DNA of 64,000 nt from Microvelia longipes (GCA_018340805.1 JACMZG010000032.1:7616137-7680136), one strand, 5' to 3'. Numbered from the stretch's first letter, positions 44,873 through 56,254 are shown. Notes: generated by a model from the sequence alone, not told the origin. Program-made: numbers and translations.

Positions 44873-45590
44873 TATCAGTGAGTGATAAAGAATCCACTCC
44901 ATCCCTCCCCCCTCCATAACCTCAACCTCATAAGTTCTTTTTTTCGTAAATTCACTAAAACTAAAATTTGGCAGAAAATAAAATAACCTGACGATAAGAA
45001 AGATGCCATGGTAGTCCGGGTCAGGACAGAGGTAACTTAAGCCAATCAGCTTATCAAGCTTTGTTATTTACTTAAGGGAAAAGGAAGAAAGATCTTATCA
45101 AATTGCAAGTCATGTTGGTGTGGTGGGCTCGGGTTCCCTTAGTTCCTTGGTCTTAGACGTCTCAACTGGTGTTGATTGAAGTGACCCACCAAATGAGCGT
45201 TGAGTATGGAATACGTCTGGATCGGATGTTAAACAAGCTTAAGATAAATGCTCTTAACGCAGAAGTTAAGAGCAACAGCTTAATGACTGTTATGTCATGA
45301 CAGGTTGTAGAGAAAGTTCTCTCGAAGCGGGGTCAAGGCGACGTACCTCTACAACACCTCCACTAACTTATATATGTCAATCTATTATCTAAAAACTTTC
45401 GTGTTCTTAACGCTTTTAACTTCGTGCTTAATGCACTAATTGCAAGACATAAAATATACAGAAAGTTTTAACTTGTTTTATATCTTGGTTTAAAAGGTAT
45501 CGCTTGACATATAAACTTCAAAAATGGATTAATGTCACATACTGACACATATAAATATGTGATGTACCCTTACACACAACTATGTCCCCA
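44873..45590. other. Intron 2 stretch, nothing recognised
   Basis: Includes a perfect 10-bp hairpin TGCTCTTAAC-GCAGAA-GTTAAGAGCA near 45249. No family identified. Confidence 0.4.
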
Positions 45591-45594
45591 TATG

Positions 45595-45745
45595 ACATAG
45601 TATTACATATTATAGTACATAGTATTACATATTATAGTACATAGTATTACATATTATAGTACATAGTATTACATATTATAGTACATAGTATTACATATTA
45701 TAGTACATAGTATTACATATTATAGTACATAGTATTACATATGTA
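45595..45745. repeat. Minisatellite, 22-bp unit, near-perfect
   Basis: About seven almost identical copies of a 22-bp unit, ACATAGTATTACATATTATA plus GT. The homogeneity suggests recent expansion. Confidence 0.96.
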
Positions 45746-45825
45746 GTATTGTCATTCCGCTTTAACTTGCACCTTTCTACAAGAATCAGCAAGCAGTCAG
45801 CAATTTATAAGTAAAAAATTCTCCG

Positions 45826-46285
45826 CATGTCGGGCGAATTTCCTTTGGATGCGTGTTTCCGTGCTTAACAACAATCCTGGTCGGAATGATAATTTTTTTT
45901 AGTTTTTTACATTATATTAGTTTATAACTTCTAAATGATTCCGGCACGGTAGTCCGCTGCGTGTTTCCGTGCTTAACAACCCATTTCTTGCTTAAGGTTC
46001 CGGTTCATGCTCTAGAACCTAAGCAGTTACTCAATTGTCAAGCACTGCTCGTAACTCATTTTGTCTGTATTTTTCGAAGGAAATGCGCATAATTATCCAG
46101 TTGGTTGTACAAAACTATGCCTCTAAAATTAGAAGTACGCACTATTATTTGCACTAGTTTAAAGCTTAGTTACTTATCTTTAAGCTTAGTCAGTCATCTT
46201 TAAAGGTTTTAGCGCATTTCCTTTGAAAAATACAGTCGCCTATCCCATTAGCGAATTTATTCCCATAGGAAATTCAGTATATATC
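45826..46285. mobile_element. Family B hairpin with extra end fragment
   Basis: A short B end (CTCCGCATGTCGGGCGAATT) at 45821-45880 is followed by a fuller copy from GATTCCGGCACGGTAGTCCG through the central palindrome to TTTTAGCGCATTTCCTTTGA. The outer right arm is replaced by AGTCGCCTATCCCATTAGCG, also seen at 7.38 kb. Confidence 0.75.
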
Positions 46286-46365
46286 ATTGTTTACTCTCTT
46301 AGTCAGACCTTGTGTTGACAAAACTAAATACTTGGCTCTGATTGATTTTCGTTTTTTTAACTTTT

Positions 46366-46800
46366 CCTCATTTATAAATAAATAAATACAAATCTTTATT
46401 TGCATAAATACTTATAAACTTACAATGGCAAATCGTCAAAAGTACAAAAATTAGAAGTAACATAAATTACTCAAACATAATTTTATTAGAGAAGTACTCA
46501 TTAATGCTGCTCTGTCAAGGCTTTTTTTACGGCTTTTTTGAAATGATCTATTGGCAGCTCTTGAATTTTTACATCTAAATGACTAAAAAGTTTAACCCCC
46601 AATTCACTATGACCCACTTCTGACTTCTTCAGTCTATAAGTTGGTGTTGTAAGTACATTTTTATTCTTTGTATTATATCTATGATCACCATTATTGGTTT
46701 TAAATTTATTTAAGTTCTGTTTAATAAAGAGCACAGAATTAAAAATAAAAAGATTTGACAGTCATTATCGGCAGTCTCTTAAAGGAAGATTGACAGTGTG
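46366..46800 (-). mobile_element. LINE 3' end, minus orientation
   Basis: Read on the minus strand: the ORF2 C-terminal remnant (46501-46761), then about 130 bp of 3' region finishing GCAAATAAAGATTTGTATTT and ATTTATTTATAAA, a polyadenylation-like signal plus tail. 5'-truncated. Confidence 0.75.
46501..46761 (-). pseudogene. LINE ORF2 C-terminal remnant
   Basis: Minus-strand frame of about 86 codons reading SNLFIFNSVLFIKQNLNKFK, a D-H-R-Y-N-T-K-N-K-N motif, TPTYRLKKSEVGHSELGVKL, F-S-H-L, and IQELPIDHFKKAVKKALTEQ before TAA-like stop context. The Y-N-T-(R/K)-N stretch, the (A/V)KLF and LP-x-x-x-F-K-x-x-V-K pattern are well known at the C terminus of insect non-LTR reverse transcriptases. A stop codon lies immediately upstream, so only a fragment survives. 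The usual start codon is absent; the frame is simply the end of a longer protein. Confidence 0.78.
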
Positions 46801-46865
46801 AACCAGGTTTGGCTCCCGTTATTCTTCTAATTATCTTCTTTTGATAAATAAGCAATGCCTGATTA

Positions 46866-48290
46866 TTTACTTTTCTACATTTATACCGTAGGTATATAGA
46901 AAAAGTATCGTGTTTGCAAAAAAATCCGAAACCAGGATGAAACCGGAATTATCCGTTTCAGATGGTTAGACCTCCTGAGAGGTTTTCGTTTTATGTGTGT
47001 GTTATCATCGTAGCTCCCAGTGTATTTATGCTAGAGAGTTGAAATTTAGTAAAATATCAATCTATACATGTAGTTGTGCTATTCGGAAAATTATGCTTTT
47101 ATGAAGTCATTAACCCGTAATAATTACTCAGCAAACCTTTTGGAAAATCATAAAACGCGAAAAAATGATGTTATCGAATTAAGATTTGTCACGCATGTAT
47201 TCATGTATAAAACTAACATATGTGGCAATTTTCATCTTATTTTCAGCTTTAGTTCAATTTTTCTGATGTCTTGTGTACATTTTTAAAAAAAATCTCAAAA
47301 TAATCTAATTGAGTTGAGATATAGGAGAAGTGAAGTTTATACCTTTACCTGATAACTAAATTCACACAATTTTGTCTCAACATGACAAGTGTATCTATGA
47401 TTTTTGTTGAGTCATGTTTTTTTAAACAAGTTCTTTATTGGCAAAAGTAATACAATATTTATTTTGTGTATACCGGAGCCATATTATATTTATTGATTAG
47501 GGTAATTTGTGCCTCTTTATTTTATTTATTTATTTGTTATTTTTGTGGTATAAATTTTGATTATTTTTTGGGGTGTGAGGGGGTTTGGTTGGGTCAAGGA
47601 TAATTTTATATTTTTGGTTTGGGTATTTTATTTTTTTTATTTTTATATTTTTTTGGGGGGGGGGGATTGTCAAAAGATATTTTTGGTGGTGTTTTGAATA
47701 GGATTATATTGTATAGGTAGTTTGCAGGAGTTTCAAAAAGGTTGCCTATGCAGTCTGTGGACTGACTTTTAATGATTCAATCTGGCATTTGCCTGTAAAA
47801 TTGAGGGAAACCACAGAAAAACTTCAATCAGGTTGACCGGACACGCGGGTCCTGGGTGTAAAGGTTATGTTATTTTTTTACGTTTGGGGGTTTAACTGTT
47901 AAGGTTTGGTCTCTAGGTTTTTTGAGGCTAAGGGGAATAGTTAATTTTATTTACGAGTTGAGTCATGTTAGTTAAGCAGTATTGAGTGTGGTCAGTACTG
48001 TATGGGTGACCGCTGAGAATTAAACGAATGTATTTACTATCTGAGGACGAGCGAAGTAAGTCTGAAGAGGTGTTGCAGTATAAATTTGACGAATTTATAT
48101 AATGTGGACGATGGAAGCGAGTCCGAAGTAGGGAGGATAGGCGTAGCGAGCCAAGCCAATGTGATGAGAAAATGTTCCGAGGTACCCTGCACCCGATTTT
48201 GTTTACAATTTTTTAAAATACGTACACAAGTCTTACAATAAAAATTGAACTAATGCTGATAATGAGATGAAACTTAAGATATATGATTTT
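46866..48290 (+). mobile_element. Family C element with 5S-like core, split by a retroposon
   Basis: The left terminus TTACTTTTCTACATTTATAC then CGTAGGTATATAG is followed by the whole left arm, an insertion (47419-47956), the 5S-like core (GTTAAGCAGTATTGAGTGTG near 47971; TATGGGTGACCGCTGAGAAT), both GACGAGCGAAG and GCGAGTCC motifs, GAGGTACCCTGCACCCGATT and the start of the right arm (ATTGAACTAATGCTGATAAT), which breaks off near 48290. Confidence 0.82.
47419..47956 (-). mobile_element. Retroposon with 13-bp TSD in family C
   Basis: Perfect direct repeats GTTGAGTCATGTT (47406-47418 and 47957-47969) flank a 538-bp insert. On the minus strand the insert ends with CCAATAAAGAACTTGTTTAA and an A-run, so AATAAA lies just before the tail. 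Upstream it has TGAAGTTTTTCTGTGGTTTC and TACAGGCAAATGCCAGA, a pattern seen in arthropod non-LTR elements. A 10-base G-run (47655-47666) is inside. No ORF2 remnant is readable. Confidence 0.85.
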
Positions 48291-49257
48291 TGTGTGGATT
48301 ACGTGAAGTAAACAAGTTAAAAGCAGTACTGTGTTTACTTGGTCGTTGCGGCTACGATAGTAAGACGCAGGATACGTGGTCTGGTCGAGACCGCATCACT
48401 ATTACGTAACTATACGGCATAAAGTCAGATGAGGTTGATGCCGTCATGTAAACCCTTTAAGTTCAAGGTGACTGGACACGATCCACTGTTTGTCGTGTTG
48501 TTTTGATGGTGTTATCTCTGTAAGAGCCACCGTATTAGCCACGAGGGCATTCCTCTAACACCCCGTACTCTATTTTTATAACCAAGTTTGGAAGTTTTAA
48601 CTATTTAGCATGATCGCAATTGGAGCTACGATGGCAAGTGACTCTAACAGACGTACATAAGTAGAAAAAAGGATTAACGCGCGACATGACTAGAGTCAGA
48701 CCCGTGAGCACCCAGGTCTAAATATTTCATCAAACTGCTATCAGTCCAAAATTAAAATGATTGGTTACAAGTTAAATCGATCGTCGTTTTATTTACAGTT
48801 GAGTTTTATTAAAAACATCGTTAGCAATATTAAAATAACAGGTTTGCCTGATTATTTAATAAGTTACCTGACGACTTGCTACACTGTCATCGGAATCGGA
48901 GCGCTCTCGTTTGTCCTGCGCACTATAGCGTACTATAGCATTATATAACATGCTATAGTGCGCTAGTCCGCTGGCGGGGGGAGGGGGGGGGGTAACTTAA
49001 ATGAGGAAAAGTTTGGATTCGACTATCGCAAGCTACTAAAATTAGCGCTGCTGCGGACCGGTGCGGACAACTCATGAACTAACCCCAATAGCCTTCCAAA
49101 AATGACTGATTATATTTTTATATTTAAATTTATGAATTGTTTTTTTTTCACAAAAACGGTTCGCCGTTGCATGTTCTGTATTCCAAAATTCAGAAACTTA
49201 AAGGATATAGAAACCTTTTAAAAACTTGCAGAGAACGCTACTGATGGCAGATAACTG
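48291..49257. other. Intron 2 stretch, mostly unrecognised
   Basis: Holds a hairpin GCGCACTATAGC / GCTATAGTGCGC (48918-48963) and a G-run near 48980. No repeat family or exon recognised. Confidence 0.4.
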
Positions 49258-49457
49258 TAAATTTCATTTAATTAATTTATTGATTTAGTCGATTTTATCA
49301 GGTAATTACATTTAATCACATGTGCGCATCTTGCCGATGTAATTAAAATACAGACTGCATTAAATGCTAAAATCTATCTTCTACCACGTGTAAACTTTAG
49401 CCACTATTTCATTATTACCTGATTGAATCGATTAAATTAATAAATTACTTGAATGAA
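49258..49457. mobile_element. Small TIR element, about 200 bp
   Basis: Arms of about 45 bp: TTGATTTAGTCGATTTTATC then AGGTAAT at the left, and the inverse ATTACCTGATTGAATCGATT then AAATTAATAAATTA at the right. Non-coding MITE-like element. Confidence 0.65.
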
Positions 49458-50402
49458 AAACTTAAAAATAATCAGAAGCGTTCTGTGTAAGATTAAAGTG
49501 GTAGGGTTAGTTAGAAGTATAACTATACAAAGTATAAAAATTAAATTTCAAACTGACTCCGCTCAATTGAAAGGTAGGTCCCCCGCCGCGCTAGTGTCGA
49601 CCGGCATGCAAATTTTCCCAACATTGAGTCGACAGTCTTACTGTTTATAGTATCTGCCCGGGGGTCCTTAACTACGTCAAAGTTGACAGACACTATTCAA
49701 ATGTAAGATTTATCTGCACCAGGGTCCACCAATTTGGTGTTTTATTGCGGGTTCAGCCTACTTGACTCATCAAGCAATGCTTTGACTATTCTATTTTAAT
49801 ATATCGGTGTAATAATACTCTTTCTTATCTAATAAACTTTTATGGTTTTTGATGTCAAAGAAATGTCATTATTTTTATGTTTCTGGGGCGCTGAATCGTA
49901 TAAATTCGGGGTTGATAAGACTACACTCAGTTAACAAAACCTCGTGATACTTTACATGAAACCCTAAATTTTCGTCTCTATACAGTATGGGTTTTGAATT
50001 TTTTTTTGGGTTCTTGAGTCAAATAAAACTGGTTTGGAGTCGATAAGATTACAAAAACCCTAAGTCTTTGGTTGGAAACTTGAAACTGTCAAAATGTTAT
50101 CGTTATTTTTACATTATACAATACAGGGTGTTGGGTGATATGTGTTAAAATATAAATGGGGTGATTCTATGCCCCAAGGGCTACAAAAACATGCTTTTGA
50201 TCAGGGGTCAATTCTCAACCGTTCTCCCTCAAGGTCAAATTTTATCGTTCTTTAGGGTTGCGTATATTGGTTTGGAAAATGCTTTAACTCCCAAAGTATC
50301 AATAATACAAATAAGTTATGATATCGTTGGAAAGAAAAGAAAATTTCCTTAAGAAAAAGTATACTCGTATATTCATTTCATAAAACTGTTCAAAAGTTTA
50401 TA
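49458..50402. other. Intron 2 stretch with weak family G traces
   Basis: 49880-50100 has GCTGAATCGTATAAATTCGG and GGAGTCGATAAGATTACAAA segments like family G. The rest is unrecognised. The frames at 49453-49650 and 50161-50352 show no domain. Confidence 0.35.
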
Positions 50403-50740
50403 AAAAAATTCTAGCGCGGTAGTCCGCATGTCGGGCGAATTTCTTTAGGTATGCGTGTTTCTGTGCTTAACAACAATCCTGGTAGGGACGATAATTTTTT
50501 TACATTATATAAGTTAATTGCTACAAAATAATTGTGGCGCGGTGGTCCGCATGTCGGGCGAATTTCATTTGGAATGCGTGTTTCCGTGCTTAACAAGCCA
50601 TTTCTTGCTTAAGGTTCCGGTTCATGAACCTCAGGAGTTGCTTATTTTTTCAAGGACTGCTCGCAACTCATTTTGTTTGTATTTTTCAAAGGAATTGCGC
50701 ATAATTATTCAGTTGATTATTATAAGACTGGAATGTAAGT
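50403..50740 (+). mobile_element. Family B, two consecutive single arms
   Basis: A short arm starts TTCTAGCGCGGTAGTCCGCA, ends in the AACAACAATCCTGGTAGGGA segment, and is followed by a second arm from ATTGTGGCGCGGTGGTCCGC to AATTGCGCATAATTATTCAG. The frames on both strands are repeat-derived. Confidence 0.75.
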
Positions 50741-50799
50741 GCTAAACACTTTGAAAATATAGTGAATCTTTTCAACATACAAAACAAGACTAATTTCAA

Positions 50800-50965
50800 T
50801 TCAATTCAATAAATCCTTTATTGCAAAAAAGTACAATAAATTATAAATACTATATTCAAAGATAAATAAAAAAATATAAAAACAATTAAGCAATCCCTCA
50901 AGCCTGAGCTTCGTGTGGGGGAGACAAGATTTAGCAATTCGGGAGGTTAATGTATAAAAAAAAAT
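50800..50965 (-). mobile_element. Probable LINE 3' tail, minus orientation
   Basis: The minus strand reads TTGCAATAAAGGATTTATTG then AATTGAATTGAA, a polyadenylation-like signal plus simple tail; the 5' limit is uncertain. Confidence 0.45.
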
Positions 50966-50979
50966 GTTATTTACAAAAA

Positions 50980-51100
50980 ATCGGGTACGGGGTACCTCGG
51001 AACTTTTTCTCACCCTTTGCTCGTCCTCAGAATAGGATGGTTAGCAAATAGCCTAGGGTTTTTAAATTTCCCAGGTACCCCGTACCCATATAAAAAAGCA
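50980..51100. mobile_element. Family C end fragments, inverted pair
   Basis: AATCGGGTACGGGGTACCTC opens and AGGTACCCCGTACCCATATA closes the stretch, with a CTCGTCCTCAGAATAGG piece between. The 5S-like core is missing. Confidence 0.6.
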
Positions 51101-51575
51101 GACAAGAACGTTAAACTTCGCATAATCTTAAATGAGAAAAAGTTCCGATATTTACTCAAGTTTTTTAAATTATTTAAATTTTTGGCGGAAATTTGTCATA
51201 TTGACAAATGTGAACTAACTTTTACGTTTAACAAAAGTGTCTCACTAATTAATCATTACGTTCACTTATAACTTTTTAACTAATTAGTAGATTTTGATCT
51301 GAGTTTTTTATATTTGTTCCTATTTTTTTTGCAGTTCCAACGACGTGTTATATGTCAAAAACACGTGTATACTTTTAGTATTATTAAGTGTCAAAATTTT
51401 AAATTTCAAAATGGCGGCCAATATCAAAACGAAATTCAGAAGATTAGTTTGTTATGCTAAGAGGTACATTCCTGCCAAAATTCAAGTTCATCGGGCTCAT
51501 CTCGATTTTTTAACATTTTTGCTGACCAAGCAAATAGGGTTAATAATGGTGACATAAAATTTTGATATTCCGGGC
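51101..51575. other. Intron 2 stretch, nothing recognised
   Basis: The frames at 51017-51271 and 51345-51557 are AT-biased, without recognisable domains. Confidence 0.35.
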
Positions 51576-51815
51576 AGCACAACTAGACCCAAAGACTGAT
51601 TTTTGTACCAAGTTTCAACTATCTAGCATAAACACAGTGGGAGTTATGCGTGACACAGACACACACAGACAGACATCAAGCTAAAATGGGTTCAGATGGT
51701 CCTAAAAACACCTAAAATGGATAATTCAAGTGAAATCTCGGGTTAAATTTTTTTGGGTGAAACCAATACTTTTCCTCTATATACCTTCTGTGTGAAGGTG
51801 AGGAAAAGTAAAAAA
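51576..51815 (-). mobile_element. Family C terminal arm, minus orientation
   Basis: ACCAAGTTTCAACTATCTAG, CACAGTGGGAGTTATGCGTG and the terminus CTTTTCCTCTATATACC ... GTGAGGAAAAGTAAAAA match the C arms. Confidence 0.65.
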
Positions 51816-51934
51816 AAACTATGCAAAAAATGTACAAAAATCTTAGACTAAAAAAATATACTGATATTTTTCTTGATTTTGACTGACATATTTATGTTTA
51901 TCTATCAACCTTCATTAATACTTCCAACAGTTAT

Positions 51935-52345
51935 ACAAAACTATGCCTCTAAAAATAGCAGTACGTTCTATTATTTGCACGAGCTTAAAGCTTAGTCAGT
52001 TATCTTTGAAGGTTTAGTGCATTTCCTTTGAAAAACACAGACAAAATGAGTTGCGAGCAGTGCTAGAAAATTGAGTAACTGCTTAAGTTCTAAAGCATGA
52101 ACCGGAACTTTAAGCAAGAAATGGGTTGTTAAGTACGGAAACACACATTCCTATGGAAATTCGCCTGACACGCGGACCACCGCGCCAGAATTATTTTTTA
52201 GTTATAAACTTATATAATGTAAAAACACTATCATCCAACTATTATTATATAATGTGTAAAAACATTATCATCCCTACCAGAATTGTTGTTAAGCGCGGAA
52301 TCACGCATTCCAAATAAAATGACTTTGGACCACTGCCATTCACAG
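51935..52345 (-). mobile_element. Family B, arm plus end fragment
   Basis: From CTATGCCTCTAAAAATAGCA and AGTGCATTTCCTTTGAAAAA through GAGTTGCGAGCAGTGCTAG to GCGGACCACCGCGCCAGAAT, then a second B end (CCAGAATTGTTGTTAAGCGC). It ends about 110 bp before elongase exon 3. Confidence 0.75.
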
Positions 52346-52453
52346 GCCCAAAAACCATGAAGAATGACTCCTCACTTGATATGTGTTGTTTAGAAGCATA
52401 ATTATTAACAATATATTGTAGCCATAGATTTTTGTAGTTATTTCTTGTTACAG

Positions 52454-52534
52454 TATCTGCAGAGCGGTTGGGGAGGACAGTACAGCTTCAAATGTCAGCC
52501 AGTAGACTATTCTACCAGTCCAACTGCCATGAGA
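52454..52534 (+). CDS. ELOVL: Elongase (ELOVL) exon 3
   Basis: Preceded by TTTCTTGTTACAG and followed by GTAAGT. It has exactly 27 codons in phase 0 at both ends. The peptide is YLQSGWGGQYSFKCQPVDYS followed by TSPTAMR. The C-Q-P-V-D-Y-S-(x)-S-P-x-A-x-R-M segment (its M comes from the next exon) is highly conserved in arthropod ELOVL4/7-like proteins and lies in the lumenal or cytosolic loop before the third helix. There are no disruptions. A longer frame reading on into the CT/AT microsatellite is not the product. Confidence 0.95.
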
Positions 52535-52554
52535 GTAAGTATTACCAAGTATTT

Positions 52555-52695
<141 letters not shown>

Positions 52696-52704
52696 ATTTA
52701 TTAA

Positions 52705-52872
52705 CAATTTTTACTTTTCCTCATTTATACCGTAGGTACATAGAAAGTATGAAATGAATATGAAAAGTATTGTGTTTGCAAAAAGGTCACCGGAATTATC
52801 CGTTTCAGATGTTTTTAAGACCTCCTGAGTGGAAGTTGTCTGTCGGTATGTGTGTACGAGTATGTTTCCTTT
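52705..52872 (+). mobile_element. Family C terminal arm
   Basis: TTTTTACTTTTCCTCATTTA then ACCGTAGGTACATAG begins the arm; ACCGGAATTATCCGTTTCAG and AAGACCTCCTGAGTGG follow. It stops well before the core. Confidence 0.7.
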
Positions 52873-53067
52873 AGTTATCACTACTAGAGGCCGTTTATTT
52901 TCAGCACGTTCACAATGGTATTATATGTCTTTTAAAAACAAATGTGTATAAATCTGGTTTTCTATTCTTCATATTTCTTTTCTTGTTTTGGTGAAAAATG
53001 TTGTATGTTTGTTGGGATATTCAATAGGATATTTTTATTCTCATTAAAATACGGTATGTTCATAAAA

Positions 53068-53178
53068 TTTCTCTCCAAACGGTGTGTAATGTAAAGTTTA
53101 TTTGATAGTTTTTCAGGGAGTAAAGAAGCACTTTTCAGGGAGAAAAAGTTACTTTTTCTCCCTTGGGAATAAAAAGTG
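53068..53178. mobile_element. Family F, one terminus only
   Basis: TTTCTCTCCAAACGG, then TAATGTAAAGTTTATTTGAT, then CAGGGAGTAAAGAAGCACTT and CTCCCTTGGGAATAAAAAGT match the B-side ends of the copies at 16.9 and 39.4 kb. No recombinase sequence follows. Confidence 0.6.
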
Positions 53179-53264
53179 TTGCCTATTATTGGGAGTCCGA
53201 AGAGGTTTTTCATTATTAGTTTACAACTTGTAAAAGTGAGTTAAGTAACTTGTAAAACACTTCA

Positions 53265-53340
53265 GTGAAGTGAGTCCAAAGCAGGGAGGATGCGATGTAT
53301 TGAGAAAAGTTGCGAGGTACCCCGTACCCGATTGTTTTTA
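53265..53340 (+). mobile_element. Family C, 3' end fragment
   Basis: AGTGAAGTGAGTCCAAAGCA followed by GCGAGGTACCCCGTACCCGA. No 5S-like part. Confidence 0.6.
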
Positions 53341-53645
53341 AAATAATTGTGTCGCGGAGGTGGGTCAAGCCACCTTTGTGAATTTTCTTTGAAATTTGTA
53401 GTTCGCTACAAATAGTAGTAGTACGCTTGATATCGCTCATCAAGCCATATGTTGCCTAACTTTCCCATATATATCTTATTACCTGTCGAGTAGCATTACT
53501 ACTTTTATGCAATTTGTTTCCGGATTTTTTAAAGGGAATGCGCTTATATGCATTCCACAGGCTTAAACATGAAATACATTGTTAAGCGAGAAACCATGAA
53601 TTGCTAAGAAAATTCGTTCGTCTTATGTTGCTACAACTATTTAGT
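53341..53645. mobile_element. Family B, highly diverged copy
   Basis: AATTGTGTCGCGGAGGTG at the left, GGGAATGCGCTTATATGC in the centre and AAATTCGTTCGTCTTATG at the right recall a degenerate B palindrome. Confidence 0.4.
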
Positions 53646-53684
53646 ATTTGTAAACTTACTGTGAGGAAATTTGACGCTAAAAAA

Positions 53685-54095
53685 TTATTACCAGGATTCG
53701 AACCTGTAAACCCTGACCTTGAGCGGTTGTATTAACTTTGAGTTGCATTTATTCGATTCAGAGCCCCAGAAAACGACACCCTAGTTGTTGTTTCAGAAAA
53801 TGACATTGGTCGTTCGTTGTACGAATCAGACGTTTCCTAGTTATTTACCCCTTTTTAGACTTTTTGGTTACTTTAAGTAGATGTATCGACTCCGAGTCGA
53901 ATTTGACTCAGCGCCCAAAGAAATATTTGAAGCTACGCCCTACATTTGTTGATTGCCGACCGTATTTTAGGTTTTTCCTGTTATTTACCACAATTTTTTG
54001 ACTTATTGGTCACTCAGAGTGGTTGTATCGACTTTGGACCGGTTCCATTTGATTCAGCTCATGAAAATACATAAATGAGCACTTTTGTGTGAGAA
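53685..54095 (-). mobile_element. Family G repeat, minus orientation
   Basis: Starts with a B-box complement (CCAGGATTCGAACCTGTAAA), then several ACTTTTTGGTTACTTTAAGT-type segments, GTATCGACTTTGGACCGGTT and a GATTCAGC block. Internal units recur about every 130 bp. Confidence 0.6.
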
Positions 54096-54246
54096 AAAAA
54101 GTTGTCTTGTCATCCAGTAATTACTATTAATTGAATTGGTTTTTGGAATGTTGAGATTTGGGCCAGGATACTCTTTACTTATTTAATAAAGTCGTGACGT
54201 CATGCTAATACCTCCAGCATCTATTATCCTTGCTCCTCTCTAATGT

Positions 54247-54264
54247 CCCCCCCCCCCCCCCCCC
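54247..54264. repeat. Poly-C run
   Basis: An 18-base C-run. C/G runs of 8-12 bases recur in the window (near 9516, 14047, 18222, 47655, 48980, 58187). Confidence 0.95.
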
Positions 54265-54656
54265 ATAATGCCATTACTCTTCTTTGTAACATTTTATATG
54301 CTGAATAAATAAATATTTTATTTATATTTTCTGGGATTCGAATCTAAAATAAATCAAGTCTAAAAATAAAATATTTATTCTTTGAATTTTATAACAATTT
54401 ATGTTTGATATTATTTTTCTTACTCAGCTGTCACAAAATATTCTTCTTGTTTACCAGCTTTTATATTTTTCCTTATCTTTTTTTTATAGTTTTATGAAAA
54501 TTATAAAAAAAAACAAAACTAGCTGAAATACCCGCCCTTCAGGCAGAAGAGGTGATTGTTTATGTGTTTAAGGTTTAAATTGAAATAATAATATTTGCAA
54601 AAGAGGGTCTAACTGAGCAAGCACAATTTTTGTTGTTATTGTGCTAAGTCTACTAG

Positions 54657-54722
54657 GAACATAACTACTACATGACTACATACATGACTACATACATGAT
54701 AACATACATGACTACATACATA
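54657..54722. repeat. Short tandem repeat, 16-bp unit
   Basis: About four copies of ACATGACTACATACATG-like units. Confidence 0.9.
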
Positions 54723-54827
54723 ATTAATTTCTAATCGATCAAAACAGTTTTCTTATTTATGGATTTTTGACATTTTTGTCAAGTCATTATTACCGATTGA
54801 TGACGTCATAAAAATATTTTTGGATAG

Positions 54828-55072
54828 TTCAACTAGACCTAAAGATTATTTTTTGTGCCAAAATTCAACTCTCTAGCATAAATACGCTATAAAGGTCAAT
54901 GATAACAACCCCCACACACACACACGAGTATACAGGCAGAGAACTTAGTGAAAATCACTGAGGAAGTCTTATAAACACTGAAACCTATGATTCAGGTGAC
55001 ATCCCAGCTTAGGATTTTTTCACAAACTCACTTCCTTGTGAAAACTGTCCTATTAATGAGGAAAAGTAAAAA
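54828..55072 (-). mobile_element. Family C terminal arm, diverged
   Basis: CAACTCTCTAGCATAAATAC, CACTGAGGAAGTCTTATAAA and AATGAGGAAAAGTAAAAACT match the minus-oriented C arm. Confidence 0.55.
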
Positions 55073-56059
55073 CTAAGTAAACATTTTTTTCTACATTTCA
55101 ATTTAACTTAATCATACTTTTATCTATAATTAGTTATAAAAAAAGAAATCATATTTTTAATAATTGATAATTATAAGGAAAATATTTGTTTTTTTTATTT
55201 TTACAATTAATTATCTGTCTGATATATGATATTATCTTTATAATTATATTTGTCTGAGCTATTACTGAAATGATAGGGTAAAATTCAGATAAGCAGGTAA
55301 ATAAGCCTAAATTTAGATAAGCAGGTGGTAAACCATTAATTCCATTTTATGGCCATATTAGCAATAATTGCAATATTACTGAGGTGTTTCTATGATATTA
55401 TTCAAGGCTTTACTGAGTAAACAAACTAATAAACATAGTGTCATTGTTCACTCACACCAATTTTAAATAACAAGGGCTTCCGCCCCCTGGCCTCGAAAGG
55501 CCTTAGCCCCCTGGCCTCCTAGCCCCGAAAGGCCTTAGAACCCTGGCCTCGGCCCCCTAGCCTCTATACATAAATTCATTTGAAATGCATTTTTAAGCTT
55601 AATATTTCTGTTGGCCCTCTTTTTCCTTTTGTTGTCAGCTTTTTTATAAAGGTCATACTATTAGATACATTGGAGAAGAATTTCCAACTATAAAAACTCA
55701 TATTTTATCTAAACAACACAAAACACCAGTTAGGTTATCCCATTATAAAAGATTCTTGCTTGAGCCACTTCAAATTTGATTATTTCTTTTTATCACTGTT
55801 ACTTGAATGTGGCAGTTTTCCCCCTTTTTTGATAACTTTATATTAAATTTATTTGGTTTTAATTGTGTTTGCAAAACAGACAATGTAATGGTGTGATCTA
55901 ATTGAACTTTTCAAACTATGGTAACTGAAGCGGAAACGAAATCACCAAAAAATTATGAATTCACTCAACTCCACTTAAATTTTTCTTAGTCTACAACCAA
56001 GTTTTGCTCCTATTGTTAAGTATTAAATGTTGATGCATCTGAATGCCCCCCCTTTGTAT

Positions 56060-56090
<31 letters not shown>

Positions 56091-56254
56091 TAATATATAT
56101 AATATAAATTCAGGGGCTTGGCCCCTAATTAAAAAATATATGATAAATGTTGAAAGGGCTCAAAGATGGATTTGTGGGCAGGTTGCTTGAAGTGGTCACA
56201 TTGTCCAGTCACACTGTATAATCTATCTAATCAATGCTTCCTTTCTGTTTTCAG
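55073..56254. other. Intron 3 stretch, mostly unrecognised
   Basis: A GC-rich patch at 55472-55566 has three to four copies of a CCCCCTGGCCTCGAAAGGCC-type unit. AT runs occur at 56060-56105, followed by AGGGGCTTGGCCCCT. The remainder is AT-rich without family matches. Confidence 0.45.
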
